64,000 bases of DNA from Achromobacter animicus (GTDB taxonomy: Bacteria > Pseudomonadota > Gammaproteobacteria > Burkholderiales > Burkholderiaceae_B). Positions within the stretch are counted from its first letter, which is position 1; the number at the start of each line of letters is the position of its first letter. Below, in pieces: positions 55,312 through 64,000 of the stretch. The stretch covers positions 682,001-746,000 of the forward strand of contig NZ_CADIJM010000001.1 in the NCBI RefSeq assembly GCF_902859585.1, in the 5' to 3' direction. A program made the position numbers and the translations under genes. The notes under the pieces are model-generated. The model did not search any database. It had not been told where the DNA came from and worked only from the letters and a program-made list of their open reading frames with translations.

Positions 55312-56605
55312 ACTTCTCGTCATTACCTTATTGGTCGTTTCGATCTTCGTCCTCCTTGGCTGCGGGGTCTGGGTCGGCCTGACCCTGGCGGGCACCGCGT
55401 GGATCGGTATGGAGATCTTCTCCAGCCGTCCCGCCGGCGACGCCATGGCCGTCACGATCTGGGGCGCCTCGTCCAGCTGGACGCTGACCGCCCTGCCGCT
55501 CTTTCTGTGGATGGGCGAGATCCTGTTCCGCACGCGGCTGTCCGAAGACCTGTTCAAGGGGCTCGCGCCCTGGCTGAACCGGCTGCCGGGCCGCCTCTTG
55601 CACACGAACGTGATCGGTTGCGCGATCTTTGCCGCCGTGTCGGGCTCGTCCGCGGCCACCTGCGCCACGGTCGGCAAGATGACCATCCCCGAGCTGACGC
55701 GCCGCGGCTACCCCGAGGAAAAGATTCTCGGCACGCTGTCCGGCGCGGGCACGCTGGGCCTGCTCATCCCGCCCTCGATCATCATGATCGTGTACGGGGT
55801 GGCGGCCGATGTGTCGATCGCCAAGCTGTTCATCGCCGGCATCATTCCGGGCATCCTGCTCGCCTTGCTGTTCAGCGGCTACATCGCCTGGTGGGCCATC
55901 CGCAATCCCGGACAGGTGCCGGCGGCGGATCCCGGCCTGACCTTCATGCAGAAGCTGTCCCGCTCACGCCACCTGATCCCGGTGCTGCTCCTGATCGGCG
56001 CGGTGCTGGGCTCCATCTACACCGGCATCGCCACTGCCACGGAAGCGGCGGCGGTGGGCGTGGTGGGCGCGCTGATCCTGTCGGCGCTGCAGGGATCGCT
56101 GAACGGCTCGACGTTCATGCAGTCGCTGCTGGGCGCCACCCGGCTGTACTGCATGATTGCCCTGATCCTGGCGGGTGCGCAGTTCCTCACACTGGCGATG
56201 GGCTATATCGGCCTGCCGCGCGCGCTGGCGGAATGGATCGGCGGATTGGGCCTGTCGCAGTTCGGCCTGATCATGGCGCTGATGGTGTTCTTCATCATCC
56301 TGGGCTGCTTCCTGGACGGCATCTCGATCGTGGTGCTGACCATGGGCGTACTGTTGCCGACGGTGCAGGCCGCGGGCATCGACCTGATCTGGTTCGGCAT
56401 CTTCATCGTGTTCGTGGTGGAAATGGCACAGATCACGCCGCCGGTGGGGTTCAACCTGTTTGTGCTGTCCGGCATGAGCGGACGTGAACTGCCCTACATC
56501 GCGCGCGCATCGCTGCCGATGTTCTTCCTGATGATCGCGGCCGTGCTGCTGCTCTATGCGGTGCCTGGCATCGCCACCTGGCTGCCGCTGCACATGACGC
56601 TGTAA
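55304..56605 (+). CDS. TRAP transporter, large permease (DctM-like)
   Basis: The start is ATG 55304 (MNELLVITLLVVSIFVLLGCG), giving 433 aa with about 12 membrane segments. DctM signatures are SGSSAATCATVGKMTIPEL and GAGTLGLLIPPSIIMIVYG. It forms the sodium-driven channel of the TRAP system and is followed by a strong terminator. Confidence 0.94.
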   Translation: MNELLVITLLVVSIFVLLGCGVWVGLTLAGTAWIGMEIFSSRPAGDAMAVTIWGASSSWTLTALPLFLWMGEILFRTRLSEDLFKGLAPWLNRLPGRLLHTNVIGCAIFAAVSGSSAATCATVGKMTIPELTRRGYPEEKILGTLSGAGTLGLLIPPSIIMIVYGVAADVSIAKLFIAGIIPGILLALLFSGYIAWWAIRNPGQVPAADPGLTFMQKLSRSRHLIPVLLLIGAVLGSIYTGIATATEAAAVGVVGALILSALQGSLNGSTFMQSLLGATRLYCMIALILAGAQFLTLAMGYIGLPRALAEWIGGLGLSQFGLIMALMVFFIILGCFLDGISIVVLTMGVLLPTVQAAGIDLIWFGIFIVFVVEMAQITPPVGFNLFVLSGMSGRELPYIARASLPMFFLMIAAVLLLYAVPGIATWLPLHMTL

Positions 56606-56622
56606 CGTCGCGCTGACGCCAC

Positions 56623-56653
56623 AAAAACCCCGTTCCCGCGAACGGGGTTTTTT
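56623..56653. terminator. Rho-independent terminator of the dctPQM operon
   Basis: A5, CCCCGTTC (56628-56635), loop CCGC, GAACGGGG (56640-56647), T6. Perfect 8-bp stem; the A-tract makes it bidirectional. Confidence 0.94.
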
Positions 56654-56937
56654 CTTTTCAGTTCGCACGTCAACGGGGCGGCGCGGGTTTATCGGCCTGT
56701 AAACCCGGGAAAACGCCGAATATTTTCGATATTCGCCATCCCCCAACTTACTTAGAATCCCCAGTCGCTCGTGTCCGGCAACGGCACGGCGCATTTCTGC
56801 AAGCTGGCCTCTGCTCCGGACCCGCGCCAACCCTGGCGTCGGTGCAGCGGCCAGGCATCCGGCCAACCGTCGGGCGCAGCAAGCCAAGCCACAAGCACGG
56901 CGCAACCACAAATCAGCTACACCTGGAGGAGTCCAAC
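56654..56937. other. Leader and promoter region of the porin gene
   Basis: These 284 nt have no supportable gene. An AT-rich stretch with a possible -10 box (TAGAAT, 56753-56758) lies 180 nt before the porin, without a clear -35. The rest is a long GC-rich leader ending in a strong GGAGGA ribosome binding site (56925-56930). A long leader suggests post-transcriptional control, as is common for porins. Confidence 0.5.
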
Positions 56938-58008
56938 ATGAAGCGCATCACCTTATCGCTGGCTGCGGCCGGCCTTGGCCTGGCCGCCGGCGCGGCAAGC
57001 GCCGAAACCAGCGTCACCCTGTACGGCATCGCCGACGTCAGCATCCGCTACCTGAGCACCAGCTCGGGCGCCGTGGGCGAAGACGGCAGCCGCATCTCCA
57101 TGGAAAACGGCGCCATCTCCAACAGCCGCTGGGGCCTGCGCGGCTCCGAAGACCTGGGCAACGGCAACCGCGCCTTCTTCCGCCTGGAAAACGGCATCAA
57201 TCTGCAGAACGGCCGGGGATCGGACACGTCCAAGGCCTTCAGCCGCCTGGCTTATGTCGGCCTGGACGGCGGCAGCATCGGCACCCTGACCCTGGGTCTG
57301 CAGAACACCCCCATGTTCGACCTGCTGGCCGACTACTTCGACCCGCTGACCGTCGGCAACTACGAACAGAACGCCTGGCTGCCCGCCGCCATGTCGCGCG
57401 TGCGCACCAACAACATGACCAAATACGCCAACACGTTCGGCAATCTGGCCGTGGTGGCATCCTGGGCAAACGGCGACGACTGGGAAGACCGCAAGGCGGG
57501 CCAGCAGTACGGCGCCAGCCTGCGCTACACGAACGGCCAGCTTGGCCTGGGCGCCGCGTGGCAGCAAACCTATGCCGCCACCGATTCCGACGAGCGCCAG
57601 CGCGCCTGGAACCTGAACGCGTCCTATCAGTTCGAGTCGGCCAAGGTCTTCGCGGGTTACTTCAACGGCCGCGATGAAACGGGCTGGGTCAACGGCGTCA
57701 TGGGCGGCACCACTACCGCCAGCCTGGACCGCAAGGACAACGGCTACTTCGCCGGCGTGACCTGGCAGGCCACCCCGCGCTGGGCCATCACGGGCGCCGC
57801 GTACTACGACCGCAGCGAGAACGTGGTCGTCGAAGGCGACAAGGGCAAGCGCTATGCGCTGGTCGCCGTGGCCGAATACTCGCTGTCCAAGCGCTCGCAA
57901 CTGTACGGCACCGTCGACTGGAACAAGGTCAGCGATGCCGCCAGCGGCGAAATCGCGGGCAAGAGCAACCAGTTCGGCGCGGCCGTGGGCTACCGCCACA
58001 TTTTCTAA
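56938..58008 (+). CDS. Gram-negative porin (OmpC/Omp32-like)
   Basis: The start is ATG 56938 (MKRITLSLAAAGLGLAAGA), giving 356 aa. A signal peptide (1-22, ASA|ETS) is followed by SVTLYGIADVSIRYLS, the betaproteobacterial porin start, alternating beta-strands and a C-terminal GYRHIF with the phenylalanine needed by the BAM complex. It should form a trimeric outer-membrane channel for small solutes. Confidence 0.94.
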   Translation: MKRITLSLAAAGLGLAAGAASAETSVTLYGIADVSIRYLSTSSGAVGEDGSRISMENGAISNSRWGLRGSEDLGNGNRAFFRLENGINLQNGRGSDTSKAFSRLAYVGLDGGSIGTLTLGLQNTPMFDLLADYFDPLTVGNYEQNAWLPAAMSRVRTNNMTKYANTFGNLAVVASWANGDDWEDRKAGQQYGASLRYTNGQLGLGAAWQQTYAATDSDERQRAWNLNASYQFESAKVFAGYFNGRDETGWVNGVMGGTTTASLDRKDNGYFAGVTWQATPRWAITGAAYYDRSENVVVEGDKGKRYALVAVAEYSLSKRSQLYGTVDWNKVSDAASGEIAGKSNQFGAAVGYRHIF

Positions 58009-58245
58009 CCCTGTTCCCCCCAAACGCGGGCCCCCTCACGGGCCGGCGCTTGACCCCGCCGCCCCGCGTCCCCAACCGGGGCGGCGCCCCTCCCCGCATC
58101 CCCCGGCAGTCTCTCCCCCCACGGCGGCATTCGCAGCCGCGCCACACGTTTTCCCTCCCCCTTGATCGCCGCCGGAACCACGGCGACAATCCTCGCGTCC
58201 CTTCGCCGATTCGCGCCAACCCCCAACACGCACCGGGCCCATCGC

Positions 58246-59547
58246 ATGCGCTTTCTCGAAGCCCGCTCACTTGCGTCGCCGCTATGCCCGTGGTGGACCG
58301 CCCGCGCCGTCCTGGCGGCGTGCTTGACGGCGCTGTTGGCCGCCTGCTCCTCGCCCGTGCAGTTGATGCCCACCCCGGTCAAGTTCACGACCGGCCAGGT
58401 GGAGCCGTTTGCGCACAAGACCGCGCTCGACGGCACGTCGATTCCCCTGCTCTACGCCACCAACCGCGCCGTCTTCCTGGAATCGCGCCAGCCGTTCTAT
58501 TCAATCTTTCCGAGTGACACGCTGCGCATGGGTGTGGCCAAAGTGCAGATTGGCGACGGGACGCTGGACTGGGATCAATTGCGCCAGCTTTCGGCCTCGG
58601 GCAGCCAGCGCGGCCGGCCGGTACTAAGCCTGGAGCGCATGGAGGAGCTTGTCGCCCTCACCCCGCAAAGCGATGCGGAGACGTCTCCTGAGGCCCAGGC
58701 CTACTTCGCGCTAATCAACGACGCCCTGGCGGTCAGCCGGCACCGCGACCTGATCGTCTATGTGCACGGCTTCAACAATGCTGTATGGCGCGGCACCGCG
58801 CAGGCCGCGCAGTTTCATCACTTTACGGGCCGGCAGGCGGTCGTCCTGGCCTTTCTGTGGCCGTCCGCCGGCAGTCTGCTGTCCTACGCCACGGATGTCC
58901 GCACTGCGCGGGCATCGGTGCCCGCCTTTGCGCGCCTGCTGGAACTGCTCGCGCGCAACACGAATGCCCAGCACATCAACGTGCTGGCGTTCAGCGCGGG
59001 CGCGCGCATCGCCAGTGAAGGGCTTGCCACCCTGGCGCAGCCCCGCGAAGGCGAAAGCCGCGAGGCGTTGCGCGCGCGGCTGCGCCTGGGCCAGATCTAT
59101 TTTGCGGCGCCCGACGAGGACACCTACCGGTTCGTAACGGACCTGCGGCAGTACATCGACCTGACCGAACGCGTGAGCCTGGGCGCCAATCTGGGCGATC
59201 GCGCCTTGCGTTTCGCGGCGCGCCACCAGCGGGCGTCACGGGCCGGCCGGCCCGATGCGGACGATCTGACCGAGGAGCAGGTGGATTTTGTCAATGCCGC
59301 CTCGCAGCGGCTGAACTTTGACATGATCTGGGTCGATCCGCGCGCCATCCCCGATCTGAATCGCCGCGCCCACAGCTTCTGGTTCGGCAACGCGTGGGTC
59401 AGCAGCGACGTGCTGATGCAGTTCCTGTGGCACAAGGCGCCGGCCGAGCGCGGACTGCAGGAAGGCTTTACGCAGCAAGGCATGCGCTTCTGGACCTTTC
59501 CGCCCGACTACGACCAGCGCGTGAAGGCGCTGATGCAACAGCGCTGA
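58246..59547 (+). CDS. Lipoprotein alpha/beta hydrolase (DUF900)
   Basis: The start is ATG 58246 (MRFLEARS). The 433-aa protein has a lipobox LAAC with C34, so it is probably anchored to a membrane. The body is an alpha/beta hydrolase of the DUF900 type: LLYATNR, then VYVHGFNN, the nucleophile strand NVLAFSAGARIA with Ser in AFSAG (alanine replaces the first glycine of GxSxG), and HSFWFGNAW near the end. Esterase or lipase activity is possible; no substrate can be given. A stand-alone gene between the porin and the catabolic operon. Confidence 0.85.
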   Translation: MRFLEARSLASPLCPWWTARAVLAACLTALLAACSSPVQLMPTPVKFTTGQVEPFAHKTALDGTSIPLLYATNRAVFLESRQPFYSIFPSDTLRMGVAKVQIGDGTLDWDQLRQLSASGSQRGRPVLSLERMEELVALTPQSDAETSPEAQAYFALINDALAVSRHRDLIVYVHGFNNAVWRGTAQAAQFHHFTGRQAVVLAFLWPSAGSLLSYATDVRTARASVPAFARLLELLARNTNAQHINVLAFSAGARIASEGLATLAQPREGESREALRARLRLGQIYFAAPDEDTYRFVTDLRQYIDLTERVSLGANLGDRALRFAARHQRASRAGRPDADDLTEEQVDFVNAASQRLNFDMIWVDPRAIPDLNRRAHSFWFGNAWVSSDVLMQFLWHKAPAERGLQEGFTQQGMRFWTFPPDYDQRVKALMQQR

Positions 59548-59584
59548 CGCCCCGCCGACAAACCACCCTCGGGCCGCGCCCGGA

Positions 59585-60391
59585 TCAGAACACCGCCATG
59601 CGGCTGTTGATGAGGTCGGTGACCAGCATGTGGCCGGGCGCATGCGTAATGCAGAATTCCGGCCGCACCGCCGCCACCACCGATTGCGGCGTCACGCCGC
59701 ACGCCCAGAACACCGGCATTTCGCCAGGGCGGATCTCCACGGGATCGCCGTAATCGGGGGCATCGATATCCGCGATGCCGATGAGCGACGGATCGCCAAT
59801 GTGAACGGGCGCGCCATGCACCGACGGGAACCGCGACGTCACCTGGATCGCCCGGATCGCGTCGGCGGCCTTCAGGGGCCGCATCGACACCACCAGCGGA
59901 CCGCCGAACACGCCAGCCGGCTGCGTTGCGATGTTGGTGCGGTACATGGGCACATTGCTGCCCTGCTCGATGTGACGCACGGGCAGGCCGTTGTCCAGCA
60001 TCGCCTCCTCGAAAGAGAACGAGCAGCCGATCAGGAAGGACACCAGATCGTCGCGCCACAGGTCGCGCACGTCCGTCGGCTCCGCCACGAGTTCGCCGTC
60101 CTTCCAGACGCGGTAACGCGGGATGTCGGTGCGGATGTCGATGTCCGCGCCCAGCTCCGGCAACGCCGGGTCACCTGGCTCGGACATGGCCAGCAACGGG
60201 CACGGTTTGGGATTGCGCTGGCAGAAGTGCAGAAAATCCGCCGCCAGCGCGCGCGGCAAAATCGCCAGGTTGGCCTGAACGTGCCCAGGCGCCAGATTCG
60301 CCGTGGGACCCGTCAGGCGGCCGCTGCGGGCATCCAGCCGCGCCTGGCGGGCAAGCGCGAGGCTGGTTCTAACGTTATCGGCTTCTGGCAT
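59585..60391 (-). CDS. Putative hydro-lyase / D-glutamate cyclase-like (DUF1445)
   Basis: The start is ATG 60391, giving 268 aa. It matches DUF1445 (YcsI): [62 protein letters not shown] and [13 protein letters not shown]. The mammalian relative converts D-glutamate to 5-oxo-D-proline, and bacterial members are called putative hydro-lyases. It is the last gene of the TRAP-DUF2848-amidase operon, so its substrate is probably an intermediate released by the amidase. Confidence 0.88.
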   Translation of the reverse strand: MPEADNVRTSLALARQARLDARSGRLTGPTANLAPGHVQANLAILPRALAADFLHFCQRNPKPCPLLAMSEPGDPALPELGADIDIRTDIPRYRVWKDGELVAEPTDVRDLWRDDLVSFLIGCSFSFEEAMLDNGLPVRHIEQGSNVPMYRTNIATQPAGVFGGPLVVSMRPLKAADAIRAIQVTSRFPSVHGAPVHIGDPSLIGIADIDAPDYGDPVEIRPGEMPVFWACGVTPQSVVAAVRPEFCITHAPGHMLVTDLINSRMAVF

Positions 60392-60419
60392 GGGTTCTCT
60401 CGTGGCAGGTAAGCGCCGC

Positions 60420-61772
60420 TCAGCGCGCGACGAACAGGTCTTCGACTGACAGGCCGATGCCCAGGACGCGGCGGTCCGCACCATTGCTGGCCGCGATCAT
60501 CAGGCCCACGGGCGCCGTGCCGGCCGCGTGGCAGGGCAAGGACAGCGCGCAGCCGTCCAGGAAATTGATGAGGGTGGGATTGCGCAGGATGAGTCCGTTG
60601 GCGGCGTAGTAGGCTTCGTCGGAACCCTGCAGGTCCGCGACCGGCGGCGCCACGATGGGCGTCGTGGGCATGATCAGCGCGTCGTAACCGGCAATGCGGT
60701 GGTCCACAGCGGCTACCCACGCCTCGCGCGCATCGAGCAGTTCGATGTAATCGGCCGCCGTCATATCCTGGCCGCGCATGATGCGCGAGACAACGCGCGG
60801 GTCGTAACGCTTGCCCGCGCGCGCGATCAGGTCGCGGTGCCAGGCCCAGGCTTCGGCGGCGGTGAAACCGCCCTTGCTGTTGATGGCGGCCAGCTCGGCG
60901 AATTCCGGAATCTCGATCCGGTCGATCAGCGCACCGGCGTCCTCCAACCGTTGCACCGCCGCCGCGAAGGTGTCGGAGACATGCTTGTCCATGGCGTCCA
61001 GCGCCAGCGTCGTCGGAATGGCCAGACGCAGGCCACGCACGGGCAGCGCCTGCGGCAAGGGACCCGCATCGCCCGACAGGATGGCGTCGAGTTCGGCGCA
61101 GCACCGCACGCTGGCGGCGATGGGGCCGATGGAATCCAGATTGGCCGACAGCGGCAGCACGCCCTGCATGGACACCCGCCAGGCGCTGGGCTTGAACCCG
61201 GTCAGGCCGCACAGGGCGGCAGGAATGCGCACGGAGCCGCCCGTATCCGACCCGATCCCCGCCACGGCCATGCCGTCCGCGACCGACACCGCCGCACCGG
61301 ACGACGAGCCGCCGGGAATGCGGCCGGTGGCGCGGTCGTACGGGTTCAGCGGCGTGCCGTAGTGGGGATTGATGCCCAGGCCCGAATACGCGAATTCGGT
61401 CATATTGGTGCGGCCGATGATGACGGCGCCCGCGGCGATCAGGCGCTGCACGACCTCGGCATTCGCTTCGGCCGCCGGCTCGCCTTCGCGCGCCACGGAA
61501 CCGGCCATCGTGGTCTCGCCCGCGATGTCGAACAGGTCCTTGATGCTGATGGGCAACCCTTCGATCGCGGACCGCACGATGCCGGCCGCGCGCAGCGTGT
61601 CCGACGCGCGCGCCTGCGCCAGCGCCGAATCGGCATAGAGCTTGGTGAAGGCGCGAGCGCCCTCGCCCGCCGGATCCTGAGCCCGCGCCAGCGCGGCTTC
61701 GGTCAATGCGACGGAGGTGCTGCGGCCCTCACGCAGGGCCGAGGTCAGATCATTCAGGGTCGAAACCATCAT
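60420..61772 (-). CDS. Amidase-signature family hydrolase
   Basis: The 450-aa protein carries the amidase signature: catalytic lysine K78 in SIKDLFD, the serine loop GGSSSGAA (154-161) and nucleophile serine S180 in [13 protein letters not shown], the Ser-Ser-Lys triad. It should hydrolyse a small amide to acid and ammonia. Relatives include AtzF/allophanate hydrolases, but a C-terminal allophanate-specific domain is not present. It lies between DUF2848 and DUF1445 genes. Confidence 0.91.
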   Translation of the reverse strand: MMVSTLNDLTSALREGRSTSVALTEAALARAQDPAGEGARAFTKLYADSALAQARASDTLRAAGIVRSAIEGLPISIKDLFDIAGETTMAGSVAREGEPAAEANAEVVQRLIAAGAVIIGRTNMTEFAYSGLGINPHYGTPLNPYDRATGRIPGGSSSGAAVSVADGMAVAGIGSDTGGSVRIPAALCGLTGFKPSAWRVSMQGVLPLSANLDSIGPIAASVRCCAELDAILSGDAGPLPQALPVRGLRLAIPTTLALDAMDKHVSDTFAAAVQRLEDAGALIDRIEIPEFAELAAINSKGGFTAAEAWAWHRDLIARAGKRYDPRVVSRIMRGQDMTAADYIELLDAREAWVAAVDHRIAGYDALIMPTTPIVAPPVADLQGSDEAYYAANGLILRNPTLINFLDGCALSLPCHAAGTAPVGLMIAASNGADRRVLGIGLSVEDLFVAR

Positions 61773-61859
61773 TGTCCTAATGCCGCCTGGCGGCGTAAGT
61801 GTTCGGACGGACGCCTTCGCGGGGAACGCGCCCGGATTCAGCGCCGAGCGTGGCGGCCA

Positions 61860-62543
61860 TCAGGCGACCACGGGCAGCGACTCGACATGATAGCGGTGGC
61901 GCAGCGTGCGGTTCAGGCGCGGATCGTGCAGTTCCATCGTGAAATCCGCGGACGGGCGGATGCCGCCGATGGCGGCCACCGTGCCGCAGGTCATGCCAGC
62001 GCCTTCTGGCAGCACGGCGCCGCCGCCCGTGTAGCCCGCGATCAGGTCCTGCGGCGTGCGCAACGTGGACAGCGGCCCTTCCTGGTACAGCACCTTCTCG
62101 CCGTTCTCAACGATATAGGCGCGGATGATCAGCTCGTCCCAGTGCCCCGCCACGTCCGCAAGCCGCCAGGCTTCAGCGCCCACGGGCTTCACGCAGACCT
62201 GCTTGGACATCGCCACGCTGACGGTCTCCAGCTTGCGGTCGGTATGGTCGGACGCGATGCTGACGTACATCTCGCCATCAATCGCAAAAACAAACGTCTC
62301 GACCTCGCCCGACGATTCCTCGCCCAGCGCCTGCACGTTGGCCGACTGCGTAAGCTGGTTCTCGGCGATGCGGTAGTACAGCGGCACGCTGCTCGGACGC
62401 GGCACGCCAATGGCGGCCAGTTCCTCGATGTGGTGTTCGATGGCAGCCATGTCACGCCCGGCCCAGCCCGCCACGATCACGCTGTTGAAGGCCACTTCCA
62501 CCTGGCGGGGATTGGCGTCGTCGATCTTGAATACGGCTTTCAT
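61860..62543 (-). CDS. DUF2848 protein
   Basis: The 227-aa protein matches DUF2848 (VPRPSSVPLYYRI, SDHTDRKLE, GPLSTLRTPQDLIAGYTGGGAVLPEG). This family resembles the fumarylacetoacetate-hydrolase-like group in fold but has no assigned function. There is no signal peptide. It is placed between a TRAP permease and an amidase, where it repeatedly occurs in other proteobacteria to my knowledge. Confidence 0.85.
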   Translation of the reverse strand: MKAVFKIDDANPRQVEVAFNSVIVAGWAGRDMAAIEHHIEELAAIGVPRPSSVPLYYRIAENQLTQSANVQALGEESSGEVETFVFAIDGEMYVSIASDHTDRKLETVSVAMSKQVCVKPVGAEAWRLADVAGHWDELIIRAYIVENGEKVLYQEGPLSTLRTPQDLIAGYTGGGAVLPEGAGMTCGTVAAIGGIRPSADFTMELHDPRLNRTLRHRYHVESLPVVA

Positions 62544-62609
62544 ATCAGTCCTACGAAGAAGGAGTGGGAAGCGGCGCGGCCGACGGGCCGCGCCGGAATC
62601 AAAGAGTCA

Positions 62610-63893
62610 TCAACTGAAGACGCGCGGCAGCCACAGCGCGATGTCGGGCCAGAAAGCCAGCAGCGCCAGCATCACGAACATGGCGCCCACAAACGGCAGG
62701 CTGCCGACGATCACCGCGCTCATCGAGCCGCTCTTGCGCAGGCTTTGCACGACGAACAGGTTCAGGCCCACGGGCGGCGTGATGAGAGCCGCTTCCACCA
62801 GCACGATGATGACGATGCCCAGCCAGATCGGGTCGTAGCCCAGGCCGATCATGATGGGCGCCACGATGGGGATCGTCGTGATCATCATCGACAGCGTTTC
62901 CATGAAGCAGCCCAGCACCAGATAGAAGATCACCACGATCAGCAGCATCCAGCCGGGGGACAGGCCGAGGCCGGTGATCGACTTGGTCAGCGCATCGGTC
63001 AGGCCCGTCGCCGACATGACGAAGTTCAGGAAGCTGGCGGCAATGACGATCAGCATGATCATGGCCGTGGACCGCATCGTGCCCTCCATCACCTCGCGCA
63101 GCATCGACCACGTCAGGCGGCGGAACCACGCGGCCAGGATGAACGCGCCCAGCACGCCCAGCGCGGCGGCCTCGGTCGGCGTTGCCAGGCCCGCGTAGAT
63201 CGATCCGACCACCAGGAAGAAGATTCCCAGCGGCGGCGCCAGATGCACAAGGCTGGCGATTCGTTCGCCCCACGTTGCGTGGATCTTCTTCCCGCCCCAC
63301 GACGGTTTGGCCACGCAGGCGATCACGACGGTCAGCATGAACAGCGCCGCCATCGCGAACCCGGGGATGATGCCGGCCAGGTACAGCTTGGGCACCGACG
63401 AGTTCGTCAGCACGCCATAGATGACCAGGTTGATCGATGGCGGGATCAGGATGCCCAGCGTGCCGCCCGCGGCAAGGCTGCCGAGAAACAGGGGCTCGTT
63501 GTAGCCATACTTGCGGATCTGCGGAATGGCGACGGTGCCGACGGTGGCAGCCGTTGCCACGCTGGAGCCGGAGGTTGCCGAGAACAGCGTCGAGGCGCCG
63601 ATGTTGGCGTGCATCAATCCGCCCGGCAGCCACGACAGCCACAGGCTCATCGCGCTGTACATGCGTTCGGCAAAGCCGGCGCGCAACAGGACCTCGCCCA
63701 GCATGATGAACAGCGGAATCGCGACCAGCAGGAATTCGTTGTTAGAACTCCAGGAGATCTCGCCAATGGCGCGCGTCAGCGGCAACATCGAGAACATCGG
63801 GTCAAGGATCAGGCCCAGGACGCCAAGCGCAGCGCCCACGGGGATCGACAGACCGATCAGGACCAGCAGCAGTGTCAAAGCGGTGGCAATCAT
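62610..63893 (-). CDS. TRAP transporter, large permease (DctM-like)
   Basis: The 427-aa protein has the DctM pattern (SGSSVATAATVGTVAIPQIRKYGY; GGTLGILIPPSINLVIYG). Its start overlaps the stop of the small permease by ATGA. It probably imports the substrate of the amidase/DUF2848/DUF1445 enzymes. Confidence 0.93.
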   Translation of the reverse strand: MIATALTLLLVLIGLSIPVGAALGVLGLILDPMFSMLPLTRAIGEISWSSNNEFLLVAIPLFIMLGEVLLRAGFAERMYSAMSLWLSWLPGGLMHANIGASTLFSATSGSSVATAATVGTVAIPQIRKYGYNEPLFLGSLAAGGTLGILIPPSINLVIYGVLTNSSVPKLYLAGIIPGFAMAALFMLTVVIACVAKPSWGGKKIHATWGERIASLVHLAPPLGIFFLVVGSIYAGLATPTEAAALGVLGAFILAAWFRRLTWSMLREVMEGTMRSTAMIMLIVIAASFLNFVMSATGLTDALTKSITGLGLSPGWMLLIVVIFYLVLGCFMETLSMMITTIPIVAPIMIGLGYDPIWLGIVIIVLVEAALITPPVGLNLFVVQSLRKSGSMSAVIVGSLPFVGAMFVMLALLAFWPDIALWLPRVFS

Positions 63894-64000
63894 GCGGCTT
63901 CTCCCTTCACCATGCGCTCGCCCGCGGCGGCTTCCTCGTCAGCCTCTTCCTGCGCCGAACGCACGCCGCAGATCTGCTTGACCAGTTCGATATCGCCCGT
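63890..64000 (-). CDS. TRAP small permease, C-terminal end (cut by window edge)
   Basis: The minus-strand frame gives 36 residues before the stop (TGDIELVKQICGVRSAQEEA, then an acidic tail). The position, ATGA overlap with the DctM start and family order identify it as the C-terminus of a DctQ subunit. The binding protein is expected outside the window. Confidence 0.72.
   Translation of the reverse strand, partial: TGDIELVKQICGVRSAQEEADEEAAAGERMVKGEAA

Noticed and set aside
1-64000. Search for tRNA, rRNA, riboswitch, insertion sequence, prophage, CRISPR or toxin-antitoxin signals
   Set aside because: None was seen: no transposase or integrase motifs, no regularly spaced repeats, no tRNA cloverleaf ends. 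Small or diverged RNAs would need a covariance-model search.

Overview
The window is GC-rich chromosomal DNA from a betaproteobacterium of the Alcaligenaceae, most like Achromobacter or Bordetella. The evidence is the dense LysR/transporter gene content, two orphan Bug-type (TctC-like) receptors, a burkholderial-style porin, glnA-ntrBC, and the rph/yicC/gmk/rpoZ/spoT and ridA-recG-oxyR housekeeping blocks. I saw no rRNA, tRNA, insertion sequence, prophage or CRISPR array. Both ends cut genes: an SDR at the left and a TRAP small permease at the right.

Layout. 1-5 kb: a partial SDR, then dps, oxyR, recG and ridA on the minus strand (stress and recombination). 5-9 kb: a LysR regulator divergent from a split AtuA-like pair and a Bug receptor. 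9-13.5 kb: fpr divergent from a Fur-type control region and a ferric-iron ABC importer (fbpABC-like). 13.5-21.5 kb: accessory metabolism (Bug receptor, SDR + RidA-like pair, LysR, alpha/beta hydrolase, CGNR zinc-finger regulator, two pirins, LysR). 21.6-25.8 kb: glnA-ntrB-ntrC behind a near-perfect sigma-54 promoter with two NtrC-type sites. 26-44.8 kb: a conserved backbone (hemW, rdgB, rph, yicC, gmk, rpoZ, spoT) split by two inserted blocks: an EAL-CBS-GGDEF protein, chemoreceptor, acyl-CoA dehydrogenase and PrpD; and LysP, AMP nucleosidase, an NlpC/P60 hydrolase and an SDR. 44.9-53.5 kb: a polar amino-acid ABC importer, a C45-type acyltransferase/peptidase, a fused 5-oxoprolinase/hydantoinase with a MarR-type regulator, and nudC. 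53.8-59.5 kb: a TRAP transporter dctPQM, a porin and a lipoprotein hydrolase. 59.6-64 kb: a minus-strand catabolic operon, TRAP QM - DUF2848 - amidase - DUF1445.

Themes are nitrogen and amino-acid economy (glnA-ntrBC, amino-acid ABC importer, LysP, 5-oxoprolinase, amidase, DUF1445), organic-acid uptake (Bug, TRAP) and stress/second-messenger control (OxyR, Dps, (p)ppGpp, c-di-GMP). The least explained pieces are: the CGNR regulator with two identically spaced GTAAC-N21-GTTAC inverted repeats, one before its own gene and one before the next operon; the TRAP-DUF2848-amidase-DUF1445 operon; and two enzymes with displaced or missing canonical catalytic residues (an SDR without the YxxxK tyrosine, an acyl-CoA dehydrogenase with proline at the usual glutamate position).
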